Shown: positions 17,411 to 27,731, counted from the first letter of the stretch. The stretch is DNA of 64,000 nt from Variovorax gracilis (GCF_030317115.1 NZ_JASZYF010000003.1:124001-188000); one strand, 5' to 3'. Translations and numbers: made by a program. Notes: a model not told the origin generated them from the letters alone.

Positions 17411-18826
17411 CTAGGGCCCGGCAAACCCGCCCCCCAGCGCCACATACAGCGACACTCCGTTCTGCAGCGCAGTCGCGCGAAGCTGAATCAGCTGCTGCTC
17501 GGCAGAGAAGAGATTCCGCCGCGCATCGACCACTTCCAGATAGATCGAGATCCCGTTCTCATAGCGCAGTTCCGCCACCTCGGCGAGCCGTCGCTGCGCC
17601 AGCACCGCCGCCTCCTGCGCCGCGATCTGTTCCTGGTACCGCCGCCGCCCGATCAGGGCTTCGGACACTTCGCTGAATGCGGTCTGCACGGTGCGCTGGT
17701 AGAGCGCAATGAGTTCATCGCGCCGCGCCTGGGCCACCCCGAGCTGCGCCTGCCGCTGCCCTCCGTCGAAGATCGGCAGGCTGACCAATCCACCGACCGA
17801 CCACGCCTGATTGCTGCTCTTGAACAGATCCCCCAGTTCCGCCGATGCAAACCCCAGATTGCCCGTCAACGCGATGCGCGGAAAGAACGCAGCCCGAGCC
17901 GCCCCGATATCGGCGTTGGCCGCACGCAGTTGCTGCTCGGCCTGCAGCACATCCGGCCGATTGACAAGCAAGGCCGAAGGGAGGCCCGCATCCAACTCCC
18001 CGAACTGCCCCGGGTCCTCGATGGCGCGCGCAGGCGGCAATGGCCCCTCCAGCGGCTTGCCGACCAGCACCAGCAATTGGCTCCGCCGCTGCTCGGTCGT
18101 TCGTTGAAGCTCGGCCAGTTGCGTCTGCGCCTGCGTCACGAGGATGGCCGCCTGGTCGTAGTCGACGGTGGAAGTCACGCCGGCATCCAGGCGCAGCTTC
18201 GCAATCTCCAGCGCATAGCGTCTCGCCGCGACGGTGTCCCGGGCGAGGTCGATGCCCTCCTCCCCGGCGCGAATGCTGTAGTAGCTCGCAGCGACGTTTC
18301 CGATCAGCGAGAGCCGGAAGGCGCGTTCACCTTCCAAGGTCGCCAGATAGCGCCGGCGGGCGGCCTCGCTGAGGTTGCTCACGCGGCCCCAGAAGTCCAG
18401 CTCGTAGGACGCCATCGCGGCCTGCACGTTGTACTGGTTGAAGATGACCGAGGCGCTGGTGTTTGCCAGTTCCGGGTCGATCGTGCTCAGCGGAGCCTGC
18501 GTGCGTGACGCGCCGGCATTGGCGTTGACCTGTGGCAGCCGCGCCGACTCCTGGATACGGTATTGCGCGCGGGCCTGCTCGATGCGGGCCACGGACGCGA
18601 CGAGATCGCGGTTGTTGGCCAGCGCCTCCGCAATCAGGAAACGAAGCTGCGGGTCGCCAAAGAAACTCTGCCAGCCGATCTCGGTCGCGAGCCGGCTGCC
18701 CCCCGGATCGGCTGCGCCGAAGACTTCGGCAACCGGCACGTCCGGCTGGCGATAGGTCGGCGCGTGGTTGCACGCGGCCAGCGCGCAGCACGCGGCAACG
18801 CACAGTGCGGCTGCCTTAGGCCTCAC
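17411..18826 (-). CDS. RND efflux outer-membrane factor (NodT/OprM type lipoprotein)
   Basis: The protein is the outer-membrane channel of a tripartite efflux pump. It begins with a lipoprotein signal ending CALAAC and continues CNHAPTYRQPDVPVAE, as in OprM-type proteins. Two repeated TolC-like halves follow (WQSFFGDPQLRFLIAEALANN and later PDVLQAEQQLRAANADIGAARAAFFPRI). A GTG at 18826 is chosen, giving 471 residues: a GGAGG sits 6 bases before it, and it overlaps the end of the pump gene by 11 bases. An ATG at 18874 would add 16 unlikely residues. It is the third gene of the operon. Confidence 0.9.
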   Translation of the reverse strand: MRPKAAALCVAACCALAACNHAPTYRQPDVPVAEVFGAADPGGSRLATEIGWQSFFGDPQLRFLIAEALANNRDLVASVARIEQARAQYRIQESARLPQVNANAGASRTQAPLSTIDPELANTSASVIFNQYNVQAAMASYELDFWGRVSNLSEAARRRYLATLEGERAFRLSLIGNVAASYYSIRAGEEGIDLARDTVAARRYALEIAKLRLDAGVTSTVDYDQAAILVTQAQTQLAELQRTTEQRRSQLLVLVGKPLEGPLPPARAIEDPGQFGELDAGLPSALLVNRPDVLQAEQQLRAANADIGAARAAFFPRIALTGNLGFASAELGDLFKSSNQAWSVGGLVSLPIFDGGQRQAQLGVAQARRDELIALYQRTVQTAFSEVSEALIGRRRYQEQIAAQEAAVLAQRRLAEVAELRYENGISIYLEVVDARRNLFSAEQQLIQLRATALQNGVSLYVALGGGFAGP

Positions 18827-21800
18827 CCGAGCCTCCGCGTGGTTCACCGCCCGTCGTCCGCAGCGCCAAGTCATCCGCCTCTTCGCTGTGCTTCTTCTCC
18901 CGGCTCAGCCACTTGCGCGCAGCCACATAGAACAGCGGCGTGAAGAAGATGCCGAAGAAGGTCGCAGTCAGCATGCTGCCCATGACGCCGGTGCCCACCG
19001 CCTGGCGGCTCGCCGCGCCTGCGCCGGTGGCGAGCACGAGCGGCATCATCCCCAGTACGAAGGTGACGCTGGTCATCAGGATCGGGCGAAGCCGTTGCTG
19101 CGCGCCGTTCTTCGCGGCCGTCGCCGCGTCCTTGCCCTCGCTCTCCTCCTTGATCGCGAACTCGACGATCAGGATCGCGTTCTTGGCGGCGAGGCCGATG
19201 ATGGTGATCAGGCCGATGTTGAAGTACACGTCGGCCGACAGACCGCGCGCCATCGTCAGCAGCACCGCGCCGGCCACGCCGAAGGGGATGATGAGCAGCA
19301 CCGCCACCGGGATGGCCCAGCTTTCGTAGAGCGCCGACAGGAGCAGGAAGACGACGACCAGAGAAAGCCCCAGCAGCAGCGGGATCTGGCCCCCGGCCTG
19401 CCGCTCCTCGAAGGCCGTGCCGGTCCATTCATACGCGAGGTTGCCCGTCAGCACGCGCTTGGCGATGCGCTCCATTTCCACGAGGGCTGAGCCGCTCGAC
19501 TGTCCGGCCGCGGCCTGCCCCGAGAGGGTGGCAGACGGAAAGCCGTTGTAGCGTTCGAGCTGCTGCGGCCCGGAGATCCAGCGCACGCGGGTGAAGGCCG
19601 AGAAGGGCACGGACTCGTTCTGGTTGTTGCGCAGCCTGAGGGCGAGCACATCCTCCGGGCGCATGCGCTGCGCCGCGTCGGCCTGGATGAACACGCGCAG
19701 CACATTGCCCTCGAAGACGAAATCGTTCACGTAGTTGGCGCCGAAGCTCAACGACAGCGCCTGATTCACCTGACCGATCTGCAGGCCCAGCGCACGCGCC
19801 TTGATGCGGTCGATGTCGACATAGAGTTGCGGCGCGGGCGGCAGTCCTTCTGCGCGCACGCCGGCCAGGATGGGACTGGCGGCCGCCTCCGCCATCATCT
19901 GCTGGGTCGCCTGCTGCAGGGCCGCGCCACCGATACCGCTACGGTCCTGGATCTTCATCGTGAAGCCGGTGGCATTGCCCAGCGACGGAATCGCGGGCGG
20001 GTCGAGCGCAAAGATCAGCGCCTCGGGGATGTTCCTGAAGGCGGCGTTGCTGCGCTGGACCAGTGCACTCGCGCTGTTCTCGCTCCCGCTCCGTTCCGCC
20101 CAGGGCTTCAGGTCGACGAAGGACATTGCGGCGGACTGCCCCTGGCCGAAGAAGCTGAAGCCGGTCACTGTCGCCACGTTGCGCACCTGCGGCTGCTGCT
20201 GCAGGAAGGCTTCGACCTGATTGACCGCATGCTGCGTGCGGGCCGTCGTCGAGCCCGGGGCGCCGGTATAGGTCACGAAGATGTGGCCCTGGTCCTCGGT
20301 GGGCAGAAACCCGCCGGGCAGACGCGCAAACATCCACGCCGTCGCCACGCACGCCACGACGAAGACGAGCAGCCAGCGAAAGGGCCTGGCGATCATCCCG
20401 TCGACGCCGCGGATGTACTTCGACGTGCCCGCATCCAGTCCCGCGTTGAAGCCGCCAAAGACGCGGTTCAGCATGCGCGCGGCGGCACCCGGCTTGCGGC
20501 TCTCGGCCTCGCGCGCAAGCGTCGCATCGTCCTTGAGCAGCGCCGCGCACAAGGCCGCGCCGAGCGTCAGCGCGAGCACCGTCGACAGAAAGATCGACAC
20601 CGTCAAGGTCACCGAGAACTGCCGGTAGATGCCACCCGTCGACCCCGGAAAGAATGCCATCGGAATGAACACCGCGACCAGCACCAGCGTGCTCGCGATG
20701 ACCGCGCCGGAAATCTGCCCCATGGCCTTGACCGTCGCCTGCCGCGCGTTGAGGCCCTCCTCGCGCATCACGCGCTCCACGTTCTCCACGACCACGATCG
20801 CGTCGTCGTTCAGGATGCCGATCGCGACCACCATGCCGAACAGCGACAGCAGGTTGATCGACATGCCGAACAGATGCAGGCCCACGCAGGTGCCGATCAG
20901 GGCGACCGGCACGATCAGCGTCGGAATCAGCGTGGCACGCCAACTCTGCAGAAAGAGAAACACCACGACGGTGACCAGCAGCAGCGCCTCGATCATGGTG
21001 CGCACCACGCTGTTGACCGAGGTGTTGATGAAGGGCGTGGTGTCGAAGGGAACGCTCCACGTCATGCCCTGAGGGAAGGTCGGCTGCAACTCGGTCATGC
21101 GCCGGCGCACCTGCGTCGCCACTGCCAGCGCGTTGGCGCCGCTCGCGAGCTGGATCGTCATGCCTGCGGCTTCCTTGCCGTTGACGGTGAAGCCGAAGCC
21201 GTAGCTGTCGTTGCCCAGTTCGACCCTCGCGACGTCGCCGAGCCGGACCGTGGAGCCATCCGGGTTGGCGCGAACGATGATCTCGCGGAACTGCTCAGGC
21301 GTGGAGAAGCGGCTCTGCGTCACGATCTGGGCGTTGAACTCCGTTCCGCCCGCGACCGGCTGGTCGCCCAGCCCACCGCTCGCGGTCTGGCTGTTCTGCT
21401 CCTGCACGGCGGCGAGCACTTCGCTCGCGGCAAGGCCGAAGCCGCCGAGCTTGTCGCGGTCGAGCCAGATCCGCATCGCGAAGGATGAGCCGAACAGCTG
21501 CACGTCGCCCACGCCGGCGATGCGCCGCAACTCGTTGACGATGTTGTTCGACGCGAAGTTGCCGATCGCCGTCACATGCGACGCGCCACCCGAGGACTGC
21601 AGCGCGATTAGCATCAGGAAGCCCGACGAGGCCTTGGTGACGGTGATGCCGAGCTGGCGCACCTGGAGCGGCAGGCGTGGCTCGACGCGGCTCAGGCGGT
21701 CCTGCACCTGCGTGCGCGCGATGTCCAGGTCGGTGCCGGGCTTGAGCGTGACGGTGATCTGCGCAGTGCCGTTGGAGCGGCTGATCGCGGACATGTAGAG

Positions 21801-22025
21801 GAAGTTCTCGATCCCGTTCATCTCGTCCTCGATGATCGAGGTGACGGTCCGGTCGAGCGTCTGGGCATCGGCGCCGCTGTAGACGGCCTGCACGTTGAGC
21901 GAGGGCGGTGCGACATCCGGGTACTGCTCCACCGGCAGGAGCAGCACCGCGATGACCCCGAACAGCACCATGAACAACGCGATCACCCAGGCGAACACCG
22001 GGCGATAGACGAAGAAGCGATCCAT
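18816..22025 (-). CDS. RND multidrug efflux inner-membrane transporter (AcrB/MexB, HAE1 type)
   Basis: At 1069 residues it has the normal HAE1 length. It opens FFVYRPVFAWVIALFMVLFGVIA and has the proton-relay Asp pair in GILNDDAIVVVENVERV and the matching Lys in GLAAKNAILIVEFAIKE. The porter-domain motif PPAIPSLGNATGF is also present. It should export hydrophobic compounds by proton exchange together with the adaptor (15 bases upstream) and the outer-membrane factor. No regulator gene is adjacent. Substrate range cannot be predicted. Confidence 0.95.
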   Translation of the reverse strand: MDRFFVYRPVFAWVIALFMVLFGVIAVLLLPVEQYPDVAPPSLNVQAVYSGADAQTLDRTVTSIIEDEMNGIENFLYMSAISRSNGTAQITVTLKPGTDLDIARTQVQDRLSRVEPRLPLQVRQLGITVTKASSGFLMLIALQSSGGASHVTAIGNFASNNIVNELRRIAGVGDVQLFGSSFAMRIWLDRDKLGGFGLAASEVLAAVQEQNSQTASGGLGDQPVAGGTEFNAQIVTQSRFSTPEQFREIIVRANPDGSTVRLGDVARVELGNDSYGFGFTVNGKEAAGMTIQLASGANALAVATQVRRRMTELQPTFPQGMTWSVPFDTTPFINTSVNSVVRTMIEALLLVTVVVFLFLQSWRATLIPTLIVPVALIGTCVGLHLFGMSINLLSLFGMVVAIGILNDDAIVVVENVERVMREEGLNARQATVKAMGQISGAVIASTLVLVAVFIPMAFFPGSTGGIYRQFSVTLTVSIFLSTVLALTLGAALCAALLKDDATLAREAESRKPGAAARMLNRVFGGFNAGLDAGTSKYIRGVDGMIARPFRWLLVFVVACVATAWMFARLPGGFLPTEDQGHIFVTYTGAPGSTTARTQHAVNQVEAFLQQQPQVRNVATVTGFSFFGQGQSAAMSFVDLKPWAERSGSENSASALVQRSNAAFRNIPEALIFALDPPAIPSLGNATGFTMKIQDRSGIGGAALQQATQQMMAEAAASPILAGVRAEGLPPAPQLYVDIDRIKARALGLQIGQVNQALSLSFGANYVNDFVFEGNVLRVFIQADAAQRMRPEDVLALRLRNNQNESVPFSAFTRVRWISGPQQLERYNGFPSATLSGQAAAGQSSGSALVEMERIAKRVLTGNLAYEWTGTAFEERQAGGQIPLLLGLSLVVVFLLLSALYESWAIPVAVLLIIPFGVAGAVLLTMARGLSADVYFNIGLITIIGLAAKNAILIVEFAIKEESEGKDAATAAKNGAQQRLRPILMTSVTFVLGMMPLVLATGAGAASRQAVGTGVMGSMLTATFFGIFFTPLFYVAARKWLSREKKHSEEADDLALRTTGGEPRGGSGEA

Positions 22026-22040
22026 GGATTCGGCGTTCGC

Positions 22041-23204
22041 TCAGCGCGTCGCGGGTGGAGGTGCCGGCGCCGGCTGCGCGGTCACTTTCTGGCCTGGGCG
22101 GACCTTGTGCCAGCCATCGACGATGACCTGCTCGCCGGCCTGGAGCCCATCAAGCACGACCCACTCGCCAGCCTCCTGCCCGCCCACCGTGACGCTGCGA
22201 CGAACGACCGCACCGTCGGGCGCGACGAGTGCCACGCTGGCCGAGTTGGCATCGATCTGCACAGCGCGCTCAGGCACGCGGATGCCCGTCTTGTGGACGC
22301 CCGCGACGATACGCCCCCGCACGAACTGGCCCGGCAGCAGTGTGCGCGAAGCGTTCGGGAAACGGGCGCGGATGGTCTGCGTGCCGGTGGAAGGATCGAC
22401 CGCGAGGTCCGCGAAATCGAGATAACCCGGTTCGCCGAACTCCTGCCCGTTGGCGAGGATCAGCCGGACCTCGACATGCGCCATGTCGGGCACCTTGAGG
22501 GTGCCGGCGCGCACCTGCTGCTCGAAGTCGAGGATGGCGGTGTTGGACTGCGTGAAAACGGCATTGATCGGCTGGAGCTGGTTGACCTGCGTCATCAGCG
22601 TCGCGGCGTTGGCGCTGACCAGCGCACCTTCGGTGACCTGGGCGCGGCCCACGCGGCCGGCGATCGGTGCCCGCACCGTGCTGCGCTCGAAGCGCAGCTG
22701 GGCACGGGTCACCTCGGCGCTGGCGTCGCTCACATTGGCCTCCGCTTGCCGCAGCGCGGTTTCCGCCGCTTCGAATTCCTGAGCGCTCACGGCCTGCCGG
22801 CTGACCAGCGGCCTGAAGCGCGAGACGATGGAGGCTGCATTGGAGCGCGCCGCCTCGGCCCGGCTCAACGCGGCCCTGGCCTGCTGCAGCAGTGCGCTGT
22901 AGTCACGCGGGTCGATCAGGAACAGGGGCGCACCCGCCGGCACGTCCGTGCCTTCCTGGTACAGCCGGCGCTCGACGATGCCGTCGACGCGGGCCCGCAC
23001 TTCCGCCGTGCGGACAGCCTCGATCCGGCCCGGCAGCTCCACGGTATTGGAAACGGGCGCGGCTTCGGCCTTGACCACCAGAACGGTCGTCGGCGGTGCG
23101 GCGGCCATCGGCGAAGCTTGATCGTTGTTGCCACACGCAGCGCAGGCGAGCGCGAGCAACTGGACGGCAATCAATGCAGGGCGTCTGGCTGGTCGATGCG
23201 GCAA
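22041..23204 (-). CDS. RND efflux periplasmic adaptor (AcrA/MexA family lipoprotein)
   Basis: The membrane-fusion protein has a lipoprotein signal ending LALACAAC. The two lipoyl halves flank an alpha-helical hairpin (RVDGIVERRLYQEGTDVPAGAPLF and TVRAPIAGRVGRAQVTEGALVS), and the C-terminal beta-barrel contains VDPSTGTQTIRARFPN. The long open frame runs to an ATG at 23564, but that would overlap the divergent gene. A TTG at 23204 behind AAGGAA gives 387 residues, the family length, and puts the signal peptide at the N-terminus. First gene of the pump operon. Confidence 0.88.
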   Translation of the reverse strand: MPHRPARRPALIAVQLLALACAACGNNDQASPMAAAPPTTVLVVKAEAAPVSNTVELPGRIEAVRTAEVRARVDGIVERRLYQEGTDVPAGAPLFLIDPRDYSALLQQARAALSRAEAARSNAASIVSRFRPLVSRQAVSAQEFEAAETALRQAEANVSDASAEVTRAQLRFERSTVRAPIAGRVGRAQVTEGALVSANAATLMTQVNQLQPINAVFTQSNTAILDFEQQVRAGTLKVPDMAHVEVRLILANGQEFGEPGYLDFADLAVDPSTGTQTIRARFPNASRTLLPGQFVRGRIVAGVHKTGIRVPERAVQIDANSASVALVAPDGAVVRRSVTVGGQEAGEWVVLDGLQAGEQVIVDGWHKVRPGQKVTAQPAPAPPPATR

Positions 23205-23361
23205 TCGGGATTCCTTGGAGAAGGGATGCTTCGCACGGGGACGTTCAACAGAATAATCAAATTCGTGTGACGCTGCGAGGCCAGTCTGGCCCAATGCGAA
23301 GCGCTGGCGCAACCGGCAAGAAGGGCATAGGATGCGAACCCTTCTCGATTGGGGGTGAGAC

Positions 23362-24597
23362 ATGGCGCGACGAGAATTCGATCCGAATCCGAAAGCCGCA
23401 ATGCAACGCCGCAAGTTGATCTGCGGCGCCGGAGCCACCTTGGGGACCGCGATGCTGGTGCCGCAGGGCGTGCGCGCACAGGCTGCAAAGCCCTCGCCGG
23501 TCGAACCGCCCAGCACCATCACCCAGCCGCCGCGCGACTTCAGCCGCCGCGGGGCGCCGACCACCTACTTCACCGACCCGGATGTGCTGACGGTAGACCC
23601 GGCGTTCGATGGCCTGCGTCAGCCCAATGCGCCGATCCAGCGGCTCTGGACTGGCGCCTTGTGGGCCGAAGGGCCGGCATGGAATTCGGTCGGCCGCTTC
23701 CTGGTCTGGAGTGACATCCCGAACAACCGCCAGCTTCGCTGGAGCGAAGACGACGGGCATGTCAGCGTGTTCCGCCTGCCCTCCAACAACAGCAACGGCA
23801 ACTCCTTCGACTTCCAGGGACGGCAGCTTTCCTGCGAGCACCTCACGCGAAGAGTGGTGCGCTACGAACTCGATGGCTCGGTGACGATCCTTGCTTCGAC
23901 CTTCAATGGCAAGCGGCTCAACTCGCCCAACGACATCGTCTCGCATCCTGACGGGAGCTACTGGTTCACCGACCCGCCCTACGGCGCGCAGCTTTATGAA
24001 GGCACGGTGGACGCCGCTGGCGGGCCCGCCAACAAGGCCGGGCGCCTCAATCCCAGGCTGGGGCAGCCGCCGGAGATCGGCACCTACAAGCGAGAGTTGC
24101 CGACCGCGGTCTACCGGCTGGACAAGAGCGGCACGCTGACGCAAGTGGCGGGTGAGGACATCGTGCCGGACCCCAACGGCCTGTGCTTCTCGCCCGATTT
24201 CAAGAAGCTCTACATCGTCAGCACCGGGCAGGGGCCGGGCGACACGATTCCCGGCGGCAAGGGCGACATGCATGTGTTCGACGTCGGCGCGGACAACAAG
24301 CTCAGCGGCGGCAAGCTGTTCAGCAACTTCATGATCGATGGCGTGAAGTGCGGGCCCGACGGTGTGCGGGCCGACGTGGACGGCAACCTCTGGTGCTCCA
24401 GCAACGCCGGACGCAACGTGGGGTATAGCGGCGTGACGGTGTGGACACCGCAAGGCAAGCTCATCGGTCGCATCCGGCTGCCCGAGGTCTGCGGCAACGT
24501 CTGCTTCGGTGGCCCCAAGCGCAACCGCCTGTTCATGGCTGCCAGCCAGTCGCTGTACGCGGTCTACACGGCGACCCAGGGAGCGGCGCCGGCCTGA
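23362..24597 (+). CDS. SMP-30/gluconolactonase family protein, exported
   Basis: The 411-residue protein has an N-terminal RRKLICGAGATLGTAM stretch that looks like a Tat signal ending VRAQA. A six-bladed propeller of the SMP-30/gluconolactonase/LRE family follows, with LWAEGPAWNSVGRFLVWSD, LNSPNDIVSHPDGSYWFTDP and PNGLCFSPDFKKLYI. The conserved Glu, Asn and Asp metal ligands of the family appear in these blocks. It likely hydrolyses a sugar or aromatic lactone in the periplasm. A GGGGGTGAG precedes ATG 23362; an ATG at 23401 is possible. It is transcribed away from the efflux operon. Confidence 0.85.
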   Translation: MARREFDPNPKAAMQRRKLICGAGATLGTAMLVPQGVRAQAAKPSPVEPPSTITQPPRDFSRRGAPTTYFTDPDVLTVDPAFDGLRQPNAPIQRLWTGALWAEGPAWNSVGRFLVWSDIPNNRQLRWSEDDGHVSVFRLPSNNSNGNSFDFQGRQLSCEHLTRRVVRYELDGSVTILASTFNGKRLNSPNDIVSHPDGSYWFTDPPYGAQLYEGTVDAAGGPANKAGRLNPRLGQPPEIGTYKRELPTAVYRLDKSGTLTQVAGEDIVPDPNGLCFSPDFKKLYIVSTGQGPGDTIPGGKGDMHVFDVGADNKLSGGKLFSNFMIDGVKCGPDGVRADVDGNLWCSSNAGRNVGYSGVTVWTPQGKLIGRIRLPEVCGNVCFGGPKRNRLFMAASQSLYAVYTATQGAAPA

Positions 24598-24620
24598 AGC
24601 CGCCACCGCCGGAGTTGCGC

Positions 24621-24953
24621 ATGTCGCTTGCGAAATCGAAGTCCTGCCTGGTTGCCCTCCTGCTTTGCGCGCCGCTCTCGGCATTTGCCCTCAGCACATC
24701 GACCACGCGCGCACTCAACGTACGCGGCGGGCCTGATCGTTCGTTCGAAGTGGTGGCCGTTCTTCCGGCGCGGACATCCGTTCGCGTGAACGGTTGCATC
24801 AGCAACTGGCGCTGGTGCCGCATCGACTCCAGGCGTCACCGCGGATGGGTCGATTCCCGCTACCTGCAGCACTCCGTGCGCGGACGGGTGCCGATCATCA
24901 ACGACAGGGGTTGGCCGTCGTCCCGCCCCGGGCATTCCCGCCCCGCGGGCTGA
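24621..24953 (+). CDS. Exported SH3-like domain protein
   Basis: The 110-residue protein has a Sec signal peptide (KSKSCLVALLLCAPLSAFA) followed by one bacterial SH3 (SH3_3) domain: TRALNVRGGPDRSFEVVAVLP, then WCRIDSRRHRGWVDSRYL. These domains bind cell-wall peptides or other partners in the periplasm. The tail is short and Arg/Pro-rich. A GGAG lies 12-15 bases before the ATG. Its exact role is unknown. Confidence 0.78.
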   Translation: MSLAKSKSCLVALLLCAPLSAFALSTSTTRALNVRGGPDRSFEVVAVLPARTSVRVNGCISNWRWCRIDSRRHRGWVDSRYLQHSVRGRVPIINDRGWPSSRPGHSRPAG

Positions 24954-25164
24954 GGGCTCTGACTCAGGGCCTGCGGACGACCGCTGCGCCGTGGATCGCA
25001 GCAAGTACATATCGACTCTTCACGGCATGCTCCTGGGGAAGGATCGTGGTGATCCGGGACAAGGATGGGGCAACGGGCAGGTGGGCGCAGGCAGTCTTTG
25101 TCGGGAATGTCCGCAGTCAGCCCTTCCACCCGACGGACTTCGCCGGGGCGACAATGAACGCTCC

Positions 25165-25713
25165 ATGCGCCACTTGCCTGTCCTCGCCATCACGGCCACG
25201 CTCTGCCTCACGGCCAGCGCCGAGGTGATTCGCTGCGCGGACGCGGCGGGCAATGTGAGCTACACGGATGGTTCCTGTTCGGCCGGCTCCAAGCCGGTGG
25301 GACGCGTGTCGACCCCGGAGCCCGCGACGCCGGCACGCGATGGCGCAGACCTTCCCCGCGCGGCACTGCCTCAACGCAGTCCGGCGGAAGCGGTTCGGCC
25401 GATGCCGGAACCCTCGGGCCCCGCGGTCATCGACTCCCGTGGCACGGCCAACGGCAACGACCGGTCCGGCGACTCACGCTGGAGCGATCGTGGCGACGAC
25501 CCCGTGGTGATCGACTACGGCAACCCCTACCCCGGCGCCTATCGCCAGCCGCAACGGCCGCGCGACATGCGGCCCCGAATCCGCAGTTGCGATGCGCAGG
25601 GCTGCGTGGACAAGCAGGGCAATCACTACGACCGATCCGGCCAACTGGACCGCTACCAGAGCATCGACGGCAAGACCTGCCGGCCGGTGGGGACGACGAC
25701 GATCTGCCGCTGA
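25165..25713 (+). CDS. Exported DUF4124-type protein
   Basis: The 182-residue protein starts with a short signal peptide (HLPVLAITATLCLTASA), followed by EVIRCADAAGNVSYTDGSCSAGS, the DUF4124 pattern with two Cys that may form a disulfide. A low-complexity Pro/Ala/Asp/Arg-rich region leads to a second Cys-containing segment (SCDAQGCVDKQGNHYDRSG, ending CRPVGTTTICR). The family is common in Burkholderiales and has no assigned function. ATG 25165 is chosen because it puts the signal peptide at the N-terminus. Confidence 0.75.
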   Translation: MRHLPVLAITATLCLTASAEVIRCADAAGNVSYTDGSCSAGSKPVGRVSTPEPATPARDGADLPRAALPQRSPAEAVRPMPEPSGPAVIDSRGTANGNDRSGDSRWSDRGDDPVVIDYGNPYPGAYRQPQRPRDMRPRIRSCDAQGCVDKQGNHYDRSGQLDRYQSIDGKTCRPVGTTTICR

Positions 25714-25753
25714 ATCCGGCAGCGCTTGCGAACCTCGTCTTCGAGCGAGCAAA

Positions 25754-25803
25754 TCCAGAAACCTCGCGGGACCGGCTCCGCCGGTCCGCAGGTGGGGGCG
25801 GGC
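25754..25803 (-). repeat. Intergenic structured repeat, partial copy F (reverse orientation)
   Basis: Read on the minus strand, this short segment contains the 3' part of the repeat family: GCCCCCAC, then CGGACCGGCGGAGCCGGT and GCG-AGGTTTCT. The CCGG-hairpin core is intact and the 5' landmark CACTTCGTGT is missing. It lies just beyond the lolD stop. Confidence 0.5.
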
Positions 25804-25804
25804 C

Positions 25805-26482
25805 TTATCCCGCCAGTCGCCCGGCGGTGAGCCGCAGCACGCGATCGCACCGTGATGCCAGACTTTCATCGTGCGTGACCATCACGAAGGCGGTGCCGCG
25901 GTCGTGCGCCAACTGCAGCATCAGCGCGAAGACACCATCGGCGGTCGCGCGATCGAGGTTGCCGGTCGGCTCGTCGGCCAGCACGCAATCCGGCTGCGTC
26001 ACCAGCGCGCGCGCGATGGCCACGCGCTGGCGCTCGCCGCCCGACAACTCGGCGGGCCGATGCTGCACGCGCTCGCCGAGGCCCACCGCTTTCAGCATCG
26101 ACGCTGCAGCGTCGTGCGCCTGCGCGGGCGGCATGCGGCGGATCTTGAGCGGCATGGCCACGTTGTCGAGCGCGCTGAACTCCGGCAGCAGGTGATGGAA
26201 CTGGTAGACGAAGCCGAGGTGCATGTTGCGCAGGCGCCCCTGCTCGGCGGCGTCGACATGGGCGATGTTCTCGCCGTGCAGTTCGACGCTGCCGGCCGTG
26301 GGTGCGTCGAGCCCGCCCATCAAGTGCAGCAACGTGCTCTTGCCGGAACCCGAGGCGCCGACGATCGCCAGCGTCTCGCCCGCGTACACGTCGAGATCGA
26401 CGCCATGCAGCACGGTGAGATCGATACGGCCTTCATGGAAGCGCTTGGTCAGCCCGCGGACTTTCAGGACCACATCACTCAT
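25805..26482 (-). CDS. lolD: Lipoprotein-releasing ABC transporter ATP-binding protein LolD
   Basis: The 225-residue ABC ATPase has Walker [10 protein letters not shown], the signature [15 protein letters not shown], Walker [13 protein letters not shown] and the H-loop VTHDE. The LolD-specific stretch [24 protein letters not shown] is present. It energises removal of lipoproteins from the inner membrane for delivery to LolA. The ATG overlaps the end of lolC by 8 bases, so the two are co-translated. Confidence 0.94.
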   Translation of the reverse strand: MSDVVLKVRGLTKRFHEGRIDLTVLHGVDLDVYAGETLAIVGASGSGKSTLLHLMGGLDAPTAGSVELHGENIAHVDAAEQGRLRNMHLGFVYQFHHLLPEFSALDNVAMPLKIRRMPPAQAHDAAASMLKAVGLGERVQHRPAELSGGERQRVAIARALVTQPDCVLADEPTGNLDRATADGVFALMLQLAHDRGTAFVMVTHDESLASRCDRVLRLTAGRLAG

Positions 26483-27731
26483 AGCGCAACGCCTCCGCGG
26501 GATTGACGCGGCTCGCGCGCCAGCTCGGGTAGAGGGTTGCGACGAAGGCGAGGATCAGCGAGATCACCGTGATCGGGACGATGTCGCCCCGCTGCGGATC
26601 GCTCGGCATCTTGCTGATGAGATAGATGTCCTTCGGCAGGAAGCTGGCGTGGAACAGCCGCTCCAGCGCAGGGACGATCACGTCGATGTTGTAGGCAATG
26701 CCCAGCCCCAGCAGCAGGCCGCCGAGCGTGCCCATGACGCCCACCATCGCGCCTTGCACCACGAAGATGCCCATGATGCTCTTGGGGCTCGATCCGAGCG
26801 TGCGAAGGATCGCGATGTCGGCGCGCTTGTCGGTGACGGTCATCACCAGCGTCGAGACGAGATTGAAGGCCGCGACGGCGACGATCAGCGTGAGGATGAT
26901 GAACATCATGCGTTTCTCGACCTGCACCGCCGCAAACCACGTCTTGTTCGCGCGCGTCCAGTCGCGGATCAGGAAGGAGCCCGGCAGCGTGACGGCGAGC
27001 TCCTCGGCCACCTCGCGCGCCTGGTGCAGGTTCTTGAGCTTGAGTCGCACGCCGGTCGGGCCTTCGAGCCGGAACACGCGCGCGGCGTCTTCCGCATGGA
27101 CCATGGCGAGCGCCGAGTCGTATTCGTAGTGGCCCGAGTCGAAGGTGCCGACCACGGTGAAGGGCTTGAAGCGCGGCAGCACGCCGGCCGGCGTGACCTG
27201 TCCGCCCGGCGCCACCAGCGTGACCTGGTCGCCCACGCGCACGAAAAGCGAGCGCGCCAACTCGACGCCGAGCACGATGCCGAACTCGCCCGGCACCAGC
27301 TTGTCCAGCGCGCCTTGCTGCGCGGTCGTGGAGATGTCGGTCACCTGCGGCTCCAGCTTGGGCTCGATGCCGCGCACCAGAGCGCCCTTCATGTCTTCGC
27401 CGCGCGCGATCAGCGCCTGCGCGGCGATGAAGGGTGCCACTCCGACCACCTGGGGGTTCTTGCGCGCCTGGGCCATGATCGCGTCGAGATCGCCCAGCGC
27501 CTGGCCGTCACGCGAGAAGATCTCGATGTGCGAGATCACGCCGAGCATGCGGTCGGTCACTTCCTTCTGGAAGCCGTTCATCACGCTCAGCACGATGATC
27601 AGCGCGGCCACGCCGAGCGCGATGCCGAACATCGACACGCCGGAGATGAATGAGATGAAGCCGTTGCGCCGCGTCGCCCGGCCTGCGCGCGTGTAGCGCC
27701 AGCCGAGTTGCAATTCGTAGGGGAGTCGCAT
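26475..27731 (-). CDS. lolC: Lipoprotein-releasing ABC transporter permease LolC/LolE
   Basis: The 418-residue permease begins [28 protein letters not shown], typical of LolC/E. It has one N-terminal membrane helix, a large periplasmic domain and three C-terminal helices, the last ending near [18 protein letters not shown]. The frame is open upstream to 28499, but that extension would run through a repeat and the divergent gene, so ATG 27731 is chosen. Only one LolC/E-type gene sits with lolD here; a homodimeric permease or a second copy elsewhere are both possible. Confidence 0.93.
   Translation of the reverse strand: MRLPYELQLGWRYTRAGRATRRNGFISFISGVSMFGIALGVAALIIVLSVMNGFQKEVTDRMLGVISHIEIFSRDGQALGDLDAIMAQARKNPQVVGVAPFIAAQALIARGEDMKGALVRGIEPKLEPQVTDISTTAQQGALDKLVPGEFGIVLGVELARSLFVRVGDQVTLVAPGGQVTPAGVLPRFKPFTVVGTFDSGHYEYDSALAMVHAEDAARVFRLEGPTGVRLKLKNLHQAREVAEELAVTLPGSFLIRDWTRANKTWFAAVQVEKRMMFIILTLIVAVAAFNLVSTLVMTVTDKRADIAILRTLGSSPKSIMGIFVVQGAMVGVMGTLGGLLLGLGIAYNIDVIVPALERLFHASFLPKDIYLISKMPSDPQRGDIVPITVISLILAFVATLYPSWRASRVNPAEALRYE

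Noticed and set aside
22041..23564. A 507-codon frame for the efflux adaptor
   Set aside because: It would place the lipoprotein signal about 120 residues inside the protein and overlap the divergent SMP-30 gene; TTG 23204 fits better.
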